Source: an uncultured Methylococcaceae bacterium (GTDB taxonomy: Bacteria > Pseudomonadota > Gammaproteobacteria > Methylococcales > Methylococcaceae). From it: a stretch of 64,000 bases of DNA. Positions 47,424 through 56,578 of the stretch are shown here, one piece after another. The translations under genes and the position numbers were made by a program. The notes under the pieces were generated by a model that had not been told where the DNA came from, did not search any database, and saw only the letters and a list, made by a program, of their open reading frames with translations. The stretch's first letter is position 1; the number at the start of each line of letters is the position of its first letter. The stretch is taken from contig CAIZPP010000101.1 in NCBI GenBank assembly GCA_903934875.1, positions 1-64,000 of the forward strand, given 5' to 3'.

Positions 47424-47933
47424 ATGGCGAAAATTGATAAGTTGCTGATAGGCGAGTCTTTGGTGGGTGATGGCAATGAAATCGCCCATATTGACCTAAT
47501 CTTGGGTCCACGTGGCAGTAGCGCGGAAACGGCGTTCGCAAACGCCTTGGTGAATAACAAGGATGGCTTCAGCACCCTGCTGGCTGTCGTCGCCCCGAAC
47601 TTGGCCGTCAAACCAAGCACTATCCTATTCAACAAAGTCACCATCAAAAACGGCAAACAGGCCGTGCAGATGTTCGGGCCTGCACAGCGCGGGGTCGCCT
47701 TGGCAGTTGCCGATTCCGTTGAAGATGGCACCATTCCCGCCGCGGAAGCCGACGATATTTTCATTTGCGTAGGTGTGTTCATCCACTGGCTGGCTGAAGA
47801 CGACGCGAAGATTCAAGAGTTCAACTACAAAGCTACCCGCGAAGCGATCAAACGCGCCGTCCAGGGTTCGCCGACCGCCGCTGAAGTTGTGGCTCAGAAA
47901 GGCTCGATCAAGCACCCCTTCGCTCCGAACTAA
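47424..47933 (+). CDS. fae: Formaldehyde-activating enzyme
   Basis: A 169-residue cytoplasmic enzyme that condenses formaldehyde with tetrahydromethanopterin to methylene-H4MPT. The N-terminus ([30 protein letters not shown]) includes the conserved histidine. [26 protein letters not shown] and the ending [11 protein letters not shown] fit the family. Length is typical of Fae. It is diagnostic for H4MPT-linked formaldehyde oxidation. It is preceded by a 127-bp gap with its own likely promoter. Confidence 0.98.
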   Translation: MAKIDKLLIGESLVGDGNEIAHIDLILGPRGSSAETAFANALVNNKDGFSTLLAVVAPNLAVKPSTILFNKVTIKNGKQAVQMFGPAQRGVALAVADSVEDGTIPAAEADDIFICVGVFIHWLAEDDAKIQEFNYKATREAIKRAVQGSPTAAEVVAQKGSIKHPFAPN

Positions 47934-48032
47934 GGATATATGGCGGAGAACAATTTCCCTGAATTGAGTCTCTGGATGGAATTAGCGCGCTTTTTCCTAG
48001 ACAGGCTTTCTGGAAGTTGTTTTTACCTAATC

Positions 48033-48770
48033 CTAAAAAGTAGTAGCGAGATGCAATCGTTGCCCCTCAACTGGGGCAACCTTGCTTTCAAAACTGCGCA
48101 ATACCGATGGATGCAAGGCTCCTGAATGCAAGGCGCTGGCAAGCATAACGCCGCCAATGCCCAGTCCATCCAAGCGAGTCAAATCGTCCTCACTTCTGAC
48201 ACCGCCTGCCGCAATGATGTATTTTTCTGGCCACTGCGCCCGGAACCATTCCAAGCGCGGGAAGTCCGGCCCCTCGTTGGCGCCGACGCGGGAAAGGCTC
48301 ATGCTAATGAGGGTGCCGGGCCAAAGGCCAGCGTCTTCAAGCAGGCTCTTCCCCCCCAGCAAATCGTCCCCCATGAAATCCAGCGAGAGGATGAACTCCC
48401 TGTCCACACTTGACAAGTATCCCCGGTTTTTGCCGACCAGTGACTCGCTGCCTATGACCGGTACCCAGTTCGCTGCGGGGCTAGCCAGTCCCGACGGCGG
48501 CAAGCCTTGGTCTATCCAAAATTGCAACTGGGGGTAATCCCGTTGCAAACGCCCGAGCAATTCATGGTGATCGCCGCTTCCCGTCAGCGCATCCAAATCG
48601 GCGACATAAAGCGTGTTGAAGCCATGCAAACCGAGCAGCCCGTCAATGACCGCATAGGGGGAGGAACCCTTGCACAAAGGCGTTTGTATGGGCCTGTAGT
48701 GGTCACGTTGCCCTTTCTTGGCGTGGACGACGCAGCCGTCCATCAGATCGATCACGGGAATGATTTGCAC
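48033..48770 (-). CDS. HisA/HisF-like TIM-barrel protein of the C1 cluster
   Basis: A 245-residue protein similar to HisA. It begins MQIIPVIDLMDGCVVHAKKG, has ADLDALTG, and toward the C-terminus IIAAGGVRSEDDLTRLDGLGIGGVMLASALHSG, the phosphate-binding pattern. It is not in a histidine operon. HisA-like genes near fae occur in methylotrophs and are thought to serve methylofuran/H4MPT biosynthesis. The reaction is unknown to me. It is convergent with fae, and its start is only 11 bp from the divergent ATP-grasp gene. Confidence 0.8.
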   Translation of the reverse strand: MQIIPVIDLMDGCVVHAKKGQRDHYRPIQTPLCKGSSPYAVIDGLLGLHGFNTLYVADLDALTGSGDHHELLGRLQRDYPQLQFWIDQGLPPSGLASPAANWVPVIGSESLVGKNRGYLSSVDREFILSLDFMGDDLLGGKSLLEDAGLWPGTLISMSLSRVGANEGPDFPRLEWFRAQWPEKYIIAAGGVRSEDDLTRLDGLGIGGVMLASALHSGALHPSVLRSFESKVAPVEGQRLHLATTF

Positions 48771-48781
48771 AGGGTACTCGC

Positions 48782-49783
48782 TTGAAAATACTGCTGTTGG
48801 AATATGTCACCGGCGGAGGGATGCGCCAGGAAGCCATGCCCCACGCTTTGGCGAATGAAGGCGATACGATGCTGCGGGCGCTGGTTGGCGACCTTCTCGC
48901 GCAAGAGCACGGCTTGGAGTTGATTATACTGCGCGACGACCGCCTTCCCTTACCTTTTCACGCTGATGGCGTCCAGGCGGTCATGGTCACTGCCAGCAAT
49001 TCCTTCCAGACCGCCTGGAAGTACTGGATCAGCCACTGCGATGCCATTTGGCCCATCGCGCCTGAAACTGGCGGCATCTTGGAGCAACTCTGCCTAGATG
49101 TGGAAGCCGCCGGAAAAACACTGTTAACCTGCCCAGCCTCCGCCGTCCGCCTTGCCGCCAGCAAACTCAATACGGCCCGGCGTCTTGCGGAGTTTGGCCT
49201 GCCGGTGGTGTGCACCGGCACCCTTGATAATGATAAGCGTCCAGCATGGGAGGCATTCGTCATCAAACCCGACGATGGCGTGGGTTGCGAAGGGGCTTTG
49301 ATCATCCGCGATGCCGGCCAATTGCAAGCATGGACCGGCACGGACGCTTGGATTGCCCAGCCTCTGTTGACAGGCGAGTCAGTCAGTCTTTCGGTCCTGT
49401 TTGCCAATGGCCGGGCGCGGTTATTAAGTTGCAACCGGCAGTGGATTGACCGGGTCGGCGCAGGGTTCGTCTTGCGTGGCGTTACTGTCAACGCCATTGC
49501 AGATGCCGACGGGAGCCTGCAAGCCCTCGCCGAAGGTATCGCCCGCGCCGTGCCCGAACTCTGGGGTTATGCCGGCATTGACCTGATTCTGACCGATGAC
49601 GGGCCGGTCATACTCGAAATCAATCCCCGGCTGACAACTTCCTATGCGGGTTTGCGCTCGGCGCTGGGTGAAAATCCTGCGGCATCGGTGCTGCGACTAT
49701 TAACTACCGGCCAGTTGCATTTTTTACCCGCCCGCACAGGCAAACCCGTGCATATCGACTTAAGGGTAAGCTGTGGCGATTGA
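48782..49783 (+). CDS. ATP-grasp protein, MfnD-like
   Basis: A 333-residue ATP-grasp protein. The N-terminus (KILLLEYVTGGGMRQEAMP) is followed by the ATP-grasp region AFVIKPDDGVGCEGALIIRD, and DLILTDDGPVILEINPRLTTSYAGLRSAL is the metal-binding end. In archaea MfnD, an ATP-grasp enzyme, joins glutamate to tyramine in methanofuran synthesis. The position beside MfnF-like and MfnE-like genes supports a comparable role. The start must be the TTG at 48782, because an in-frame TGA lies 21 bp upstream. It overlaps the next gene by 11 bp. Confidence 0.75.
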   Translation: MKILLLEYVTGGGMRQEAMPHALANEGDTMLRALVGDLLAQEHGLELIILRDDRLPLPFHADGVQAVMVTASNSFQTAWKYWISHCDAIWPIAPETGGILEQLCLDVEAAGKTLLTCPASAVRLAASKLNTARRLAEFGLPVVCTGTLDNDKRPAWEAFVIKPDDGVGCEGALIIRDAGQLQAWTGTDAWIAQPLLTGESVSLSVLFANGRARLLSCNRQWIDRVGAGFVLRGVTVNAIADADGSLQALAEGIARAVPELWGYAGIDLILTDDGPVILEINPRLTTSYAGLRSALGENPAASVLRLLTTGQLHFLPARTGKPVHIDLRVSCGD

Positions 49784-50816
49784 CCTCATTGCTTGGGACA
49801 TAGGTGGCGCCCATCTCAAGGCCGTGGCGCTGGCGGGAGAGCAAATCGCCGCCGTCACCCAAAAATCATGCCCGCTTTGGCTGGGATTGGAGCATTTCCA
49901 CGCTGCCGTTCGCGCTGTCTTCGATGAATTGGAGCTAGTGGCTGCTTGCCGCCACGCTGTCACCATGACCGGAGAATTGGCAGACTTGTTCGCCAACCGC
50001 GAGGAGGGTGTGTTTGGCCTATTGCATGCCTTATGTGAACATGTGCCGGCTGAAACTATCCTAGTTTTTGCCGGTGCGGGTGGCTTTTTACCCGTACGTC
50101 AAGTGCAAGCTAAAGATATCCCAGCCATAGCCTCCGCTAACTGGCTGGCCACTGGCTTCTATGCGGCCTCTAGGCTGGATCAGGGGCTGCTCATCGACAT
50201 CGGCAGTACCACAGCCGATTTTCTGCTATTGCGCCACGGCGAGGTGCTGGCGCGAGGCTATACTGATTACGAGCGTCTGCGTCACGGCGAACTGGTTTAT
50301 TGCGGAGTGGTGCGCACCTCCTTGATGTCACTGGTAAAACACGCCCCGTTTGCGGGCGAGTGGATTGGGCTGATGGCCGAACATTTCGCCACCACGGCCG
50401 ATGTCTACCGTCTGACCGGGGAACTGCCCGAACACGCCGACCAGTCACCCACGGCGGACGGCGGCGGGAAGGCGATCACCGACAGCATCCGGCGCATTGC
50501 CCGGTTGCTGGGGCTGGATATGGAATCGACCACACCCGAGACTTGGCAGCGCTTGGCTTATTATTTTCGCGAACGGCAATTGGAATATCTGACCAAAGCG
50601 TGCATGAGACAATTGTCGCTGGGCTGGCTAAAAGGTGACGCCCCTGTAATCGGTGCTGGCGTTGGACGCTTTCTAGTGCAAGAATTAGCACAAAGACTTG
50701 GACACACTTACTTGGACTTTTCCGACTTGTATCCCATCATTACGCCGACATCAGAATTCAAGCCAGCGGATTGCGCACCCGCGTGGGCAGTGGCTTGTCT
50801 GGCGAGGCTCATCTAA
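49773..50816 (+). CDS. H4MPT-linked C1 pathway protein, MfnF-like
   Basis: A 347-residue protein of the hydantoinase/oxoprolinase-type ASKHA fold, known as an H4MPT-linked C1 transfer pathway protein. The N-terminal phosphate motif AIDLIAWDIGGAHLKAVAL and the second motif GLLIDIGSTTADFLLL are clear. ARGYTDYERLRHGELVYCGVVRTSL is typical of the group. Archaeal MfnF couples the furan and tyramine units of methanofuran, so a role in methylofuran synthesis is inferred. The start is GTG at 49773. Its stop overlaps the pabB start by one base. Confidence 0.85.
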   Translation: MAIDLIAWDIGGAHLKAVALAGEQIAAVTQKSCPLWLGLEHFHAAVRAVFDELELVAACRHAVTMTGELADLFANREEGVFGLLHALCEHVPAETILVFAGAGGFLPVRQVQAKDIPAIASANWLATGFYAASRLDQGLLIDIGSTTADFLLLRHGEVLARGYTDYERLRHGELVYCGVVRTSLMSLVKHAPFAGEWIGLMAEHFATTADVYRLTGELPEHADQSPTADGGGKAITDSIRRIARLLGLDMESTTPETWQRLAYYFRERQLEYLTKACMRQLSLGWLKGDAPVIGAGVGRFLVQELAQRLGHTYLDFSDLYPIITPTSEFKPADCAPAWAVACLARLI

Positions 50817-52231
50817 TGTCAGATACTTTACCCAGAATCGAAGAACTGCCTTATTTTGAGGACAGCGCGGCTTTGTTCATGCCTTGGGCGGATAGCAGTT
50901 GGGCGGTATTTTTAGACAGCGGCTTTCCCCATAGCCGCCAAGGCCGCTTTGATATCATCGCGGCTGACCCCTGCCGCACCTTAATCACCAAGGGCAATTC
51001 CACCGAAATTAAAGCGGGCGGAAACAGTCGGCTGTCAGCAGAAGACCCCTTTCAACTGCTCAAGGAGGCGCTAGGCGAAACCGTGGAAACAGACTCGGAA
51101 TTGCCCTTTTACGGCGGGGCCATTGGTTATTTTGCCTACGATCTGGCGCGGCGCCTGGAGAAGCTGCCGTCTCTTGCCGCCGATGAGGAACACATTCCCG
51201 ATATGGTCGTCGGCATTTACGATTGGGCGGTGGTGGTTGACCATCAGGAACGCCGCTCTTGGCTGGTGGGTGGTGGGCGCGACCCGGCCACCCTCGCCCG
51301 CTGGCCGCACCTGTGCCATAGCTTCAGCCAAATTCCAATCATCAACTGGCCCCGTGAAGGCTTCAGCGTCATTAGTGCAGCCCAGTCCAATATGGACCGT
51401 GCGACTTATACCGAGGCATTCCAACGTATCCAGCACTACATTCGCGAGGGCGATTGCTACCAGGTGAATCTGGCGCAACGCATCCAGGCTGAATGCCGGG
51501 GAAGCCCTTGGACCGCCTACGAAACCCTGCGCCACATCAATCCTGCCCCGTTCAGCGCCTTCCTGAACTTCCCCCTGGTACAGGTATTGAGTTCTTCGCC
51601 CGAACGGTTCCTCAAGGTCAGCGGCGGGACGGTGGAGACCAAACCCATCAAGGGCACACGCCCGCGTTCTCCGAACCCGGAAGAGGACATGTACAGCCTC
51701 CAGGCGCTGCAAGAAAGTCTGAAGGACCGGGCGGAAAATCTAATGATTGTGGATTTGCTGCGCAACGACATCGGCAAGAATTGCCAACCCGGCTCGGTGC
51801 ATGTGCCGCATTTATTCGCCAGCGAAAGTTTCACGACCGTCCACCATCTGGTCAGTACGGTGCGCGGCACCTTGGCAGCAGGCCACCATGCGCTGGATTT
51901 GCTGCGCGACTGTTTCCCCGGCGGGTCCATCACCGGTGCGCCGAAAATTCGGTCGATGGAAATCATCGAAGAACTCGAACCCCACCGGCGTGGTGTCTAT
52001 TGTGGCTCCATCGGCTACATAGGCTACGACGGCAATATGGACAGCAACATCGCCATCCGCACTTTGGTGCACTCTGAAAATAGCATCCGCTTTTGGGCCG
52101 GCGGCGGCATTGTCGTCGATTCGGACCCGGAACGGGAATATCAGGAGTGCTACCATAAAGCCGCTGCGATGTTGACCCTGCTCAATCATTTTAAGGCGGG
52201 AGAGGCCGGTTGGTGGCATGTGGGCGGTTGA
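50816..52231 (+). CDS. pabB: Aminodeoxychorismate synthase component I
   Basis: A 471-residue chorismate-utilising enzyme that makes 4-amino-4-deoxychorismate on the way to p-aminobenzoate. The ending (SNIAIRTLV, WAGGGIVVDSDPEREYQECYHKA) and the segment ETKPIKGTRPRS are diagnostic, the lysine-containing PIKGT motif marking PabB rather than TrpE. p-Aminobenzoate is a precursor of both folate and tetrahydromethanopterin, which explains its place in this cluster. The ATG at 50816 is coupled to the previous stop (TAATG). Confidence 0.93.
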   Translation: MSDTLPRIEELPYFEDSAALFMPWADSSWAVFLDSGFPHSRQGRFDIIAADPCRTLITKGNSTEIKAGGNSRLSAEDPFQLLKEALGETVETDSELPFYGGAIGYFAYDLARRLEKLPSLAADEEHIPDMVVGIYDWAVVVDHQERRSWLVGGGRDPATLARWPHLCHSFSQIPIINWPREGFSVISAAQSNMDRATYTEAFQRIQHYIREGDCYQVNLAQRIQAECRGSPWTAYETLRHINPAPFSAFLNFPLVQVLSSSPERFLKVSGGTVETKPIKGTRPRSPNPEEDMYSLQALQESLKDRAENLMIVDLLRNDIGKNCQPGSVHVPHLFASESFTTVHHLVSTVRGTLAAGHHALDLLRDCFPGGSITGAPKIRSMEIIEELEPHRRGVYCGSIGYIGYDGNMDSNIAIRTLVHSENSIRFWAGGGIVVDSDPEREYQECYHKAAAMLTLLNHFKAGEAGWWHVGG

Positions 52232-52376
52232 TGTTGATTGGCATCTGGCAAAATGTGTAGAACTAACCTCCTTTTTACTATCTAACGGTCATGTCGAAGG
52301 CATCAACTCCCCTGACCATGAAAAGTACCTTCATGGCAACCCAGTATATGGTTCCTTTATGTTTCCGTTTTAAACC

Positions 52377-53537
52377 ATGCTAGAAACATTACAGCAATTC
52401 AACCGCTTAGCTTCTATTGTACCCAGTCGCGAGACTGCGGCACCCTATATTGTTAAGGCAATACGTGCCAAGCATGGTTTTTTGGAGTTTTTTGCCGGTT
52501 CTGGCCTTGTAGCGGAAGGATTCAGTGGTAAGTTTACACCATTATGGGCAAATGATAATTGCGCGAAAAAAGCAGATGTCTATTCGGCAAATCATGGGAA
52601 ACGGCATTTTCAGCTTGGTTCCATTGAGAGTATTCAAGGTGAGTGCCTGCCTGTGGCACCTTTAGCGTGGGCTTCATTCCCTTGTCAAGACCTTTCCTTG
52701 GCGGGTTTGACCGATGGTATTCACGCTTCACGTAGCGGGTTGGTATGGGAGTGGCTTCGCGTTATTGATGAGATGCCTAGCCGCCCTAAGATTCTTGTGG
52801 CTGAGAATGTCACTGGTTTGGTTTCCCTCAATGGGGGGGCACATTATCGGATTCTGCACGAAGCTTTAGTCGAAAGAGGCTACCGTGTCGGTGCCATGCT
52901 TATCAATGCAGAACTGTGGATTCCCCAATCGCGCCCCCGCATATTCATTGTTGCGATTGTCGAAAAAGCTTGCTTGCCTTCATCATTAACTGGAACCGTG
53001 CCAAATTGGTTGCATACAAGTTCCATTATTCGAGCATGTGACAGCTTAAAGGACTGGATTTGGTGGAACTTACCACTTCCTCCGCAACGAAAAATAAGCC
53101 TTGAAGATATTGTTGAGTGGGATGCCATGCCCCAAGATGACGAAACTCAAAAACGGAACCTTGCGCTTATTTCACCAAGACACGCTAAACTACTCGAAAT
53201 GTTGCCGCATAATAAACCCTTTGCTGCTCCTGGTTACAAGCGGACTCGCAATGGTCACCAAGTGCTCGAGCTTCGTTTCGACCATATTGCTGGGTGCTTG
53301 AGAACACCTCAGGGTGGTAGCAGCCGGCAGCTTCTAGTTTTAATTAACAGCGGCCATCTCGTTTGCAGGCTACTAACAGTCAGAGAAGCTGCCAGACTGA
53401 TGGGGGCACCAGACAGCTATAAACTACCCGGCAGCTATAATGACGGTTATAAAGCAATGGGGGATGGAGTTGCAGTGCCCGTGACCCAATGGCTAGCCAA
53501 GCATCTTCTCTTACCCCTTGTAGAAGCCAATGATTAA
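52377..53537 (+). CDS. DNA (cytosine-5-)-methyltransferase
   Basis: A 386-residue C5-methyltransferase. The motifs are in the usual order: motif I FFAGSGLVAEGF, motif IV SFPCQDLSLAG with the catalytic Cys, motif VI VAENVTGL, motif VIII QSRPRIFIVAI, and motifs IX-X near the C-terminus (LTVREAARLMGAPDSYKL; GDGVAVPVTQWLAKHLL). The target-recognition region lies between motifs VIII and IX. Base composition is lower in GC than the cofactor genes on either side. It overlaps the following gene by 8 bp, typical of a restriction-modification pair. Confidence 0.93.
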   Translation: MLETLQQFNRLASIVPSRETAAPYIVKAIRAKHGFLEFFAGSGLVAEGFSGKFTPLWANDNCAKKADVYSANHGKRHFQLGSIESIQGECLPVAPLAWASFPCQDLSLAGLTDGIHASRSGLVWEWLRVIDEMPSRPKILVAENVTGLVSLNGGAHYRILHEALVERGYRVGAMLINAELWIPQSRPRIFIVAIVEKACLPSSLTGTVPNWLHTSSIIRACDSLKDWIWWNLPLPPQRKISLEDIVEWDAMPQDDETQKRNLALISPRHAKLLEMLPHNKPFAAPGYKRTRNGHQVLELRFDHIAGCLRTPQGGSSRQLLVLINSGHLVCRLLTVREAARLMGAPDSYKLPGSYNDGYKAMGDGVAVPVTQWLAKHLLLPLVEAND

Positions 53538-54069
53538 CGAGCATCTTTCCGTCAAGCTCTCAGCGTTTCGAGACAAAAATCAAATCGTCAATGTTGGCTG
53601 GTTGGGTACCGTGCTGGTTATCACTCGCAAAGCGCAAAAGATGGACTTTCCCCTAGACTCGGGAGACTTGATTACTGAAGGTGGTGGACAAGTTGCCGGG
53701 TTGAGCGGGCGAAGCATTAACAAGATTCTTACTGATTTCGTTATTGACGAGGCCATTATCCATTGCACTACTGCACCATCCGAGGCTCTATTGCTGAAAT
53801 GCAGGGCCAATCTGCAATCAGGGAAACGACCGATTATTCTTACGACAGGCAAAGGACTGGTCGCAGCCGAATCTATGGCTGAAAATTTTGGCATTGAGGG
53901 GCGAGTGGAAATCATGGACGCCTTGCAATTTCTAACCTGTAACCTTTACGAAATGAGTTTGTTCAAGGCAGACCAACGCAAGATCACCATCGACAAGCTG
54001 GTCGTAAAATACAACGATATTATCAACGCCCACGAATCGGATGCCAGCTTACGGATTGAAATTGGTTGA
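53530..54069 (+). CDS. DUF4928-like putative restriction partner
   Basis: A 179-residue protein. The segment TVLVITRKAQKMDFPLDSGDLITEGGGQVAGLSGRSINKIL resembles the DUF4928 core, a domain known from operons with C5-methyltransferases and thought to be the restriction component. The usual family length is larger, as I recall it, so this may be a short or truncated member. Nothing resembling a metal-binding nuclease motif is obvious. It overlaps the methyltransferase gene by 8 bp. A 13-bp inverted repeat begins at its stop. Confidence 0.65.
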   Translation: MINEHLSVKLSAFRDKNQIVNVGWLGTVLVITRKAQKMDFPLDSGDLITEGGGQVAGLSGRSINKILTDFVIDEAIIHCTTAPSEALLLKCRANLQSGKRPIILTTGKGLVAAESMAENFGIEGRVEIMDALQFLTCNLYEMSLFKADQRKITIDKLVVKYNDIINAHESDASLRIEIG

Positions 54070-54166
54070 GGGATAACATCCCCGATAAAACATCCGCTTA
54101 CCGTAGCTGTATCAAGAAACATGAACTCAGTGGCCTTAATGCCAATTGTAAAAGGATGTTATCCCT
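54069..54166. repeat. 13-bp perfect inverted repeat pair (AGGGATAACATCC)
   Basis: AGGGATAACATCC at 54069-54081 and its exact complement at 54154-54166 enclose 72 bp with no gene. The left arm begins at the stop of the DUF4928-like gene, and the right arm ends 4 bp before the kinase-like ATG. There is no direct repeat at the flanks. It could be a small element or the border of the inserted methyltransferase module. Confidence 0.65.
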
Positions 54167-54170
54167 AAGG

Positions 54171-54815
54171 ATGTGGGTGGTCAAGCTCGGCGGCAGTTTG
54201 GCGGATTCCCCCCATCTGCCGCACTGGCTGGAAGCGATAAGCCAAACCGATGCCGTCATCGTGCCCGGCGGGGGACCGTTTGCCGATGCGGTGCGGGAGG
54301 CACAACAACGCTGGCAGTTCGACGAACAGACGGCGCATCAAATGGCCATCTTGGCAATGTGGCAATACGGGCGGATGCTGGCCGGGCTTTGCCCCAAACT
54401 CGTTGCGGCAACTGCCTTGAAGGACTTGCGCCAGCATAAGGGCCGGGCAAAAGTCTGGTTGCCCAATCCCGAGGCGCTTGATGCTGCGGGTATACCAGCC
54501 AGTTGGGACATCACTTCTGACAGTCTCGCCGCTTGGCTGGCCGGACAAATCCAAGCCCAGCATTTGCTGCTCGTCAAGTCAGTGGCCGGATTGGACGAAC
54601 CGGCCGGTCAAGCGCGTGAAATATACGTCACACAGGCCGCAGCGGCGGGTTGGGTCGATCCAGCCTTTAGCCATTATGCCATGAACCAAAGTTTCCAAAG
54701 CTGGCTGTGCGGGCCAAGGGCATACGCCAAGCTACTCCGTGGATTGGACGTACCTGCTCATTTTTTCACCTTGTTAACTGATGTTACGCGCGTTGTTAGG
54801 CTAGATTCCCAATAG
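54171..54815 (+). CDS. Amino-acid-kinase-family protein, MfnE-like
   Basis: A 214-residue member of the amino acid kinase family. It starts MWVVKLGGSLADSPHL (phosphate-binding GGSL). PGGGPFADAVREAQQRWQFDE is the second glycine-rich motif, and LLVKSVAGLDEP belongs to the nucleotide site. Archaeal MfnE phosphorylates the furan phosphate intermediate of methanofuran synthesis. The neighbouring MfnD- and MfnF-like genes make a similar role likely. The final 13 codons and the stop lie in the left part of a MITE (from 54778), so the original C-terminus was replaced. Confidence 0.8.
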   Translation: MWVVKLGGSLADSPHLPHWLEAISQTDAVIVPGGGPFADAVREAQQRWQFDEQTAHQMAILAMWQYGRMLAGLCPKLVAATALKDLRQHKGRAKVWLPNPEALDAAGIPASWDITSDSLAAWLAGQIQAQHLLLVKSVAGLDEPAGQAREIYVTQAAAAGWVDPAFSHYAMNQSFQSWLCGPRAYAKLLRGLDVPAHFFTLLTDVTRVVRLDSQ

Positions 54816-55251
54816 GCGCAACCCGTAGGGGCAATGATGCACCGAATGCATCCTGCGTCCAAGCTACTTTGGTAGGGGATGGCGGGCTTAAGTGTACTGT
54901 GGGCCATGGGGATTCTTTGCTCTTAACGTTGCGTCTTAGCGCCGTTGCGTGAGGCAAAAAAATCTATGCCCATTGAGTGACATCCCGGATTGCGCGTAAA
55001 GCAAAAGAAGGCCTCACGCAACGGCGCAGCGACGCAACGTAAAGTGCAAGCAATGGGCGATACGGCAATGTCCAGGTTGAACGTGACGGACCTGAGCTGT
55101 TTTTCCGCCGCAAGCGCTCATTGAGGATAGCACCTTTCTGCGGCGGATAAGTAGGAGCGGCCTTCAGGCCGCGATGGGTGTCTGGTCGCGGGCTAAAGCT
55201 CTTGCCGAAAACGCCCGTAATCGGGCTTATTCCGGCGGTGCGTAACATCAG
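54778..55251. mobile_element. 474-bp element with CTGATGTTACGC ends
   Basis: The left end CTGATGTTACGC overlaps the end of the kinase-like gene, and the right end GCGTAACATCAG is at 55251. Inside are a long inverted pair (ACGTTGCGTCTTAGCGCCGT near 54926 and its near-complement near 55020) and a Pseudomonas-type REP palindrome (GTAGGAGCGGCCTTCAGGCC near 55151). It is larger than other copies and probably holds nested insertions. No gene is seen in it or in 55252-55360, which may contain the ispG promoter. Confidence 0.65.
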
Positions 55252-55360
55252 TTAATGATAATGGCCGCGGAGCACGGGAACGAAAATAAGAAATGCTGTT
55301 CTGCTTTCTGCAATGCACTGTTAAAATGCAAAGACTGCTACACACCTAGAGAGTAATACC

Positions 55361-56578
55361 ATGAATCGTAGAAACACCGTCGGCGTCAAAGTCGGTCGCG
55401 TCCAGATCGGCGGCGGCGCGCCCGTCGTCGTCCAATCCATGACCAACACCGACACCGCCGACATAGACGGCACTGTCCAACAGGTGTATGAACTGGCCCG
55501 TGCCGGTTCGGAACTGGTCCGCATCACCGTGGACCGGGACGAATCCGCCGCCGCCGTGGCGCATATCCGCGAAAAACTGGATGCGCGGGGTTGCGACGTG
55601 CCGCTGATAGGAGACTTCCATTTCAACGGTCATAAATTGCTGGAAGCCTATCCCGACTGCGCAAAGGCGCTGGGCAAGTATCGCATCAACCCCGGCAATG
55701 TGGGCCGTGGCTCCAAGCGCGACCCGCAATTCGCGCAGATGGTTGAATTTGCCTGCCGCTACGATAAGCCGGTGCGCATCGGCGTCAACTGGGGTAGCCT
55801 TGATCAAAGTGTGCTGGCCCGCCTGCTGGATGAAAACGCCCAACTCGCCGAGCCACGGCCCTTGCCGGAAGTGATGCGCGAGGCCGTCATCGCCTCCGCC
55901 TTGGAAAGCGCTGACAAGGCCGTGGAACTGGGCTTGCCCAAAAACCGTATCGTGCTGTCTTGCAAGATGAGCGGGGTGCAGGAATTGATTGCAGTTTACG
56001 AATCTATGGCTGCCCGCAGCGATTATGCCTTGCATTTGGGTTTAACTGAAGCCGGCATGGGTTCCAAGGGCATCGTTGCCTCCACCGCCGCGCTGTCCGT
56101 GCTGATGCAACAAGGCATAGGCGATACCATCCGCATTTCCCTAACCCCGGAACCGGGCGCTGACCGTAGCCTGGAAGTCATCGTCGCCCAGGAAATCCTG
56201 CAAACGCTAGGCATCCGTTCGTTTACCCCGATGGTCATTTCCTGCCCCGGTTGCGGACGCACCACCAGCGATTATTTCCAAAAACTGGCGCAACAGATTC
56301 AAAGCCATATGCGCCACCAGATGCCGATCTGGAAGAAGCAATACAAAGGTGTTGAAGAAATGCATGTGGCGGTGATGGGTTGCGTGGTCAATGGTCCAGG
56401 TGAGAGCAAGAATGCCAATATCGGCATCTCGCTGCCCGGCACTGGCGAACAACCAGTGGCGCCGGTATTCGAGGACGGCGTGAAGACCGTCACCTTGAAG
56501 GGTGATAATATCGCCGGCGATTTCCAGGAGATCGTCGAACGCTACGTGCAAAGCCATTATGGGCATGCGGAGGCTTGA
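55361..56578 (+). CDS. ispG: 4-Hydroxy-3-methylbut-2-enyl diphosphate synthase
   Basis: A 405-residue iron-sulfur enzyme of the MEP isoprenoid pathway. The N-terminal TIM barrel starts with [22 protein letters not shown]. The C-terminal part has the cluster cysteines in SCPGCGRTT and [10 protein letters not shown]. It has the bacterial short form without an inserted domain. Its stop overlaps the mxaS TTG start by 4 bp, an unusual linkage between isoprenoid and methanol-oxidation genes. Confidence 0.97.
   Translation: MNRRNTVGVKVGRVQIGGGAPVVVQSMTNTDTADIDGTVQQVYELARAGSELVRITVDRDESAAAVAHIREKLDARGCDVPLIGDFHFNGHKLLEAYPDCAKALGKYRINPGNVGRGSKRDPQFAQMVEFACRYDKPVRIGVNWGSLDQSVLARLLDENAQLAEPRPLPEVMREAVIASALESADKAVELGLPKNRIVLSCKMSGVQELIAVYESMAARSDYALHLGLTEAGMGSKGIVASTAALSVLMQQGIGDTIRISLTPEPGADRSLEVIVAQEILQTLGIRSFTPMVISCPGCGRTTSDYFQKLAQQIQSHMRHQMPIWKKQYKGVEEMHVAVMGCVVNGPGESKNANIGISLPGTGEQPVAPVFEDGVKTVTLKGDNIAGDFQEIVERYVQSHYGHAEA

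Noticed and set aside
48033-48770. Histidine biosynthesis gene hisA
   Set aside because: No other his gene is nearby, and the context is fae and cofactor synthesis.
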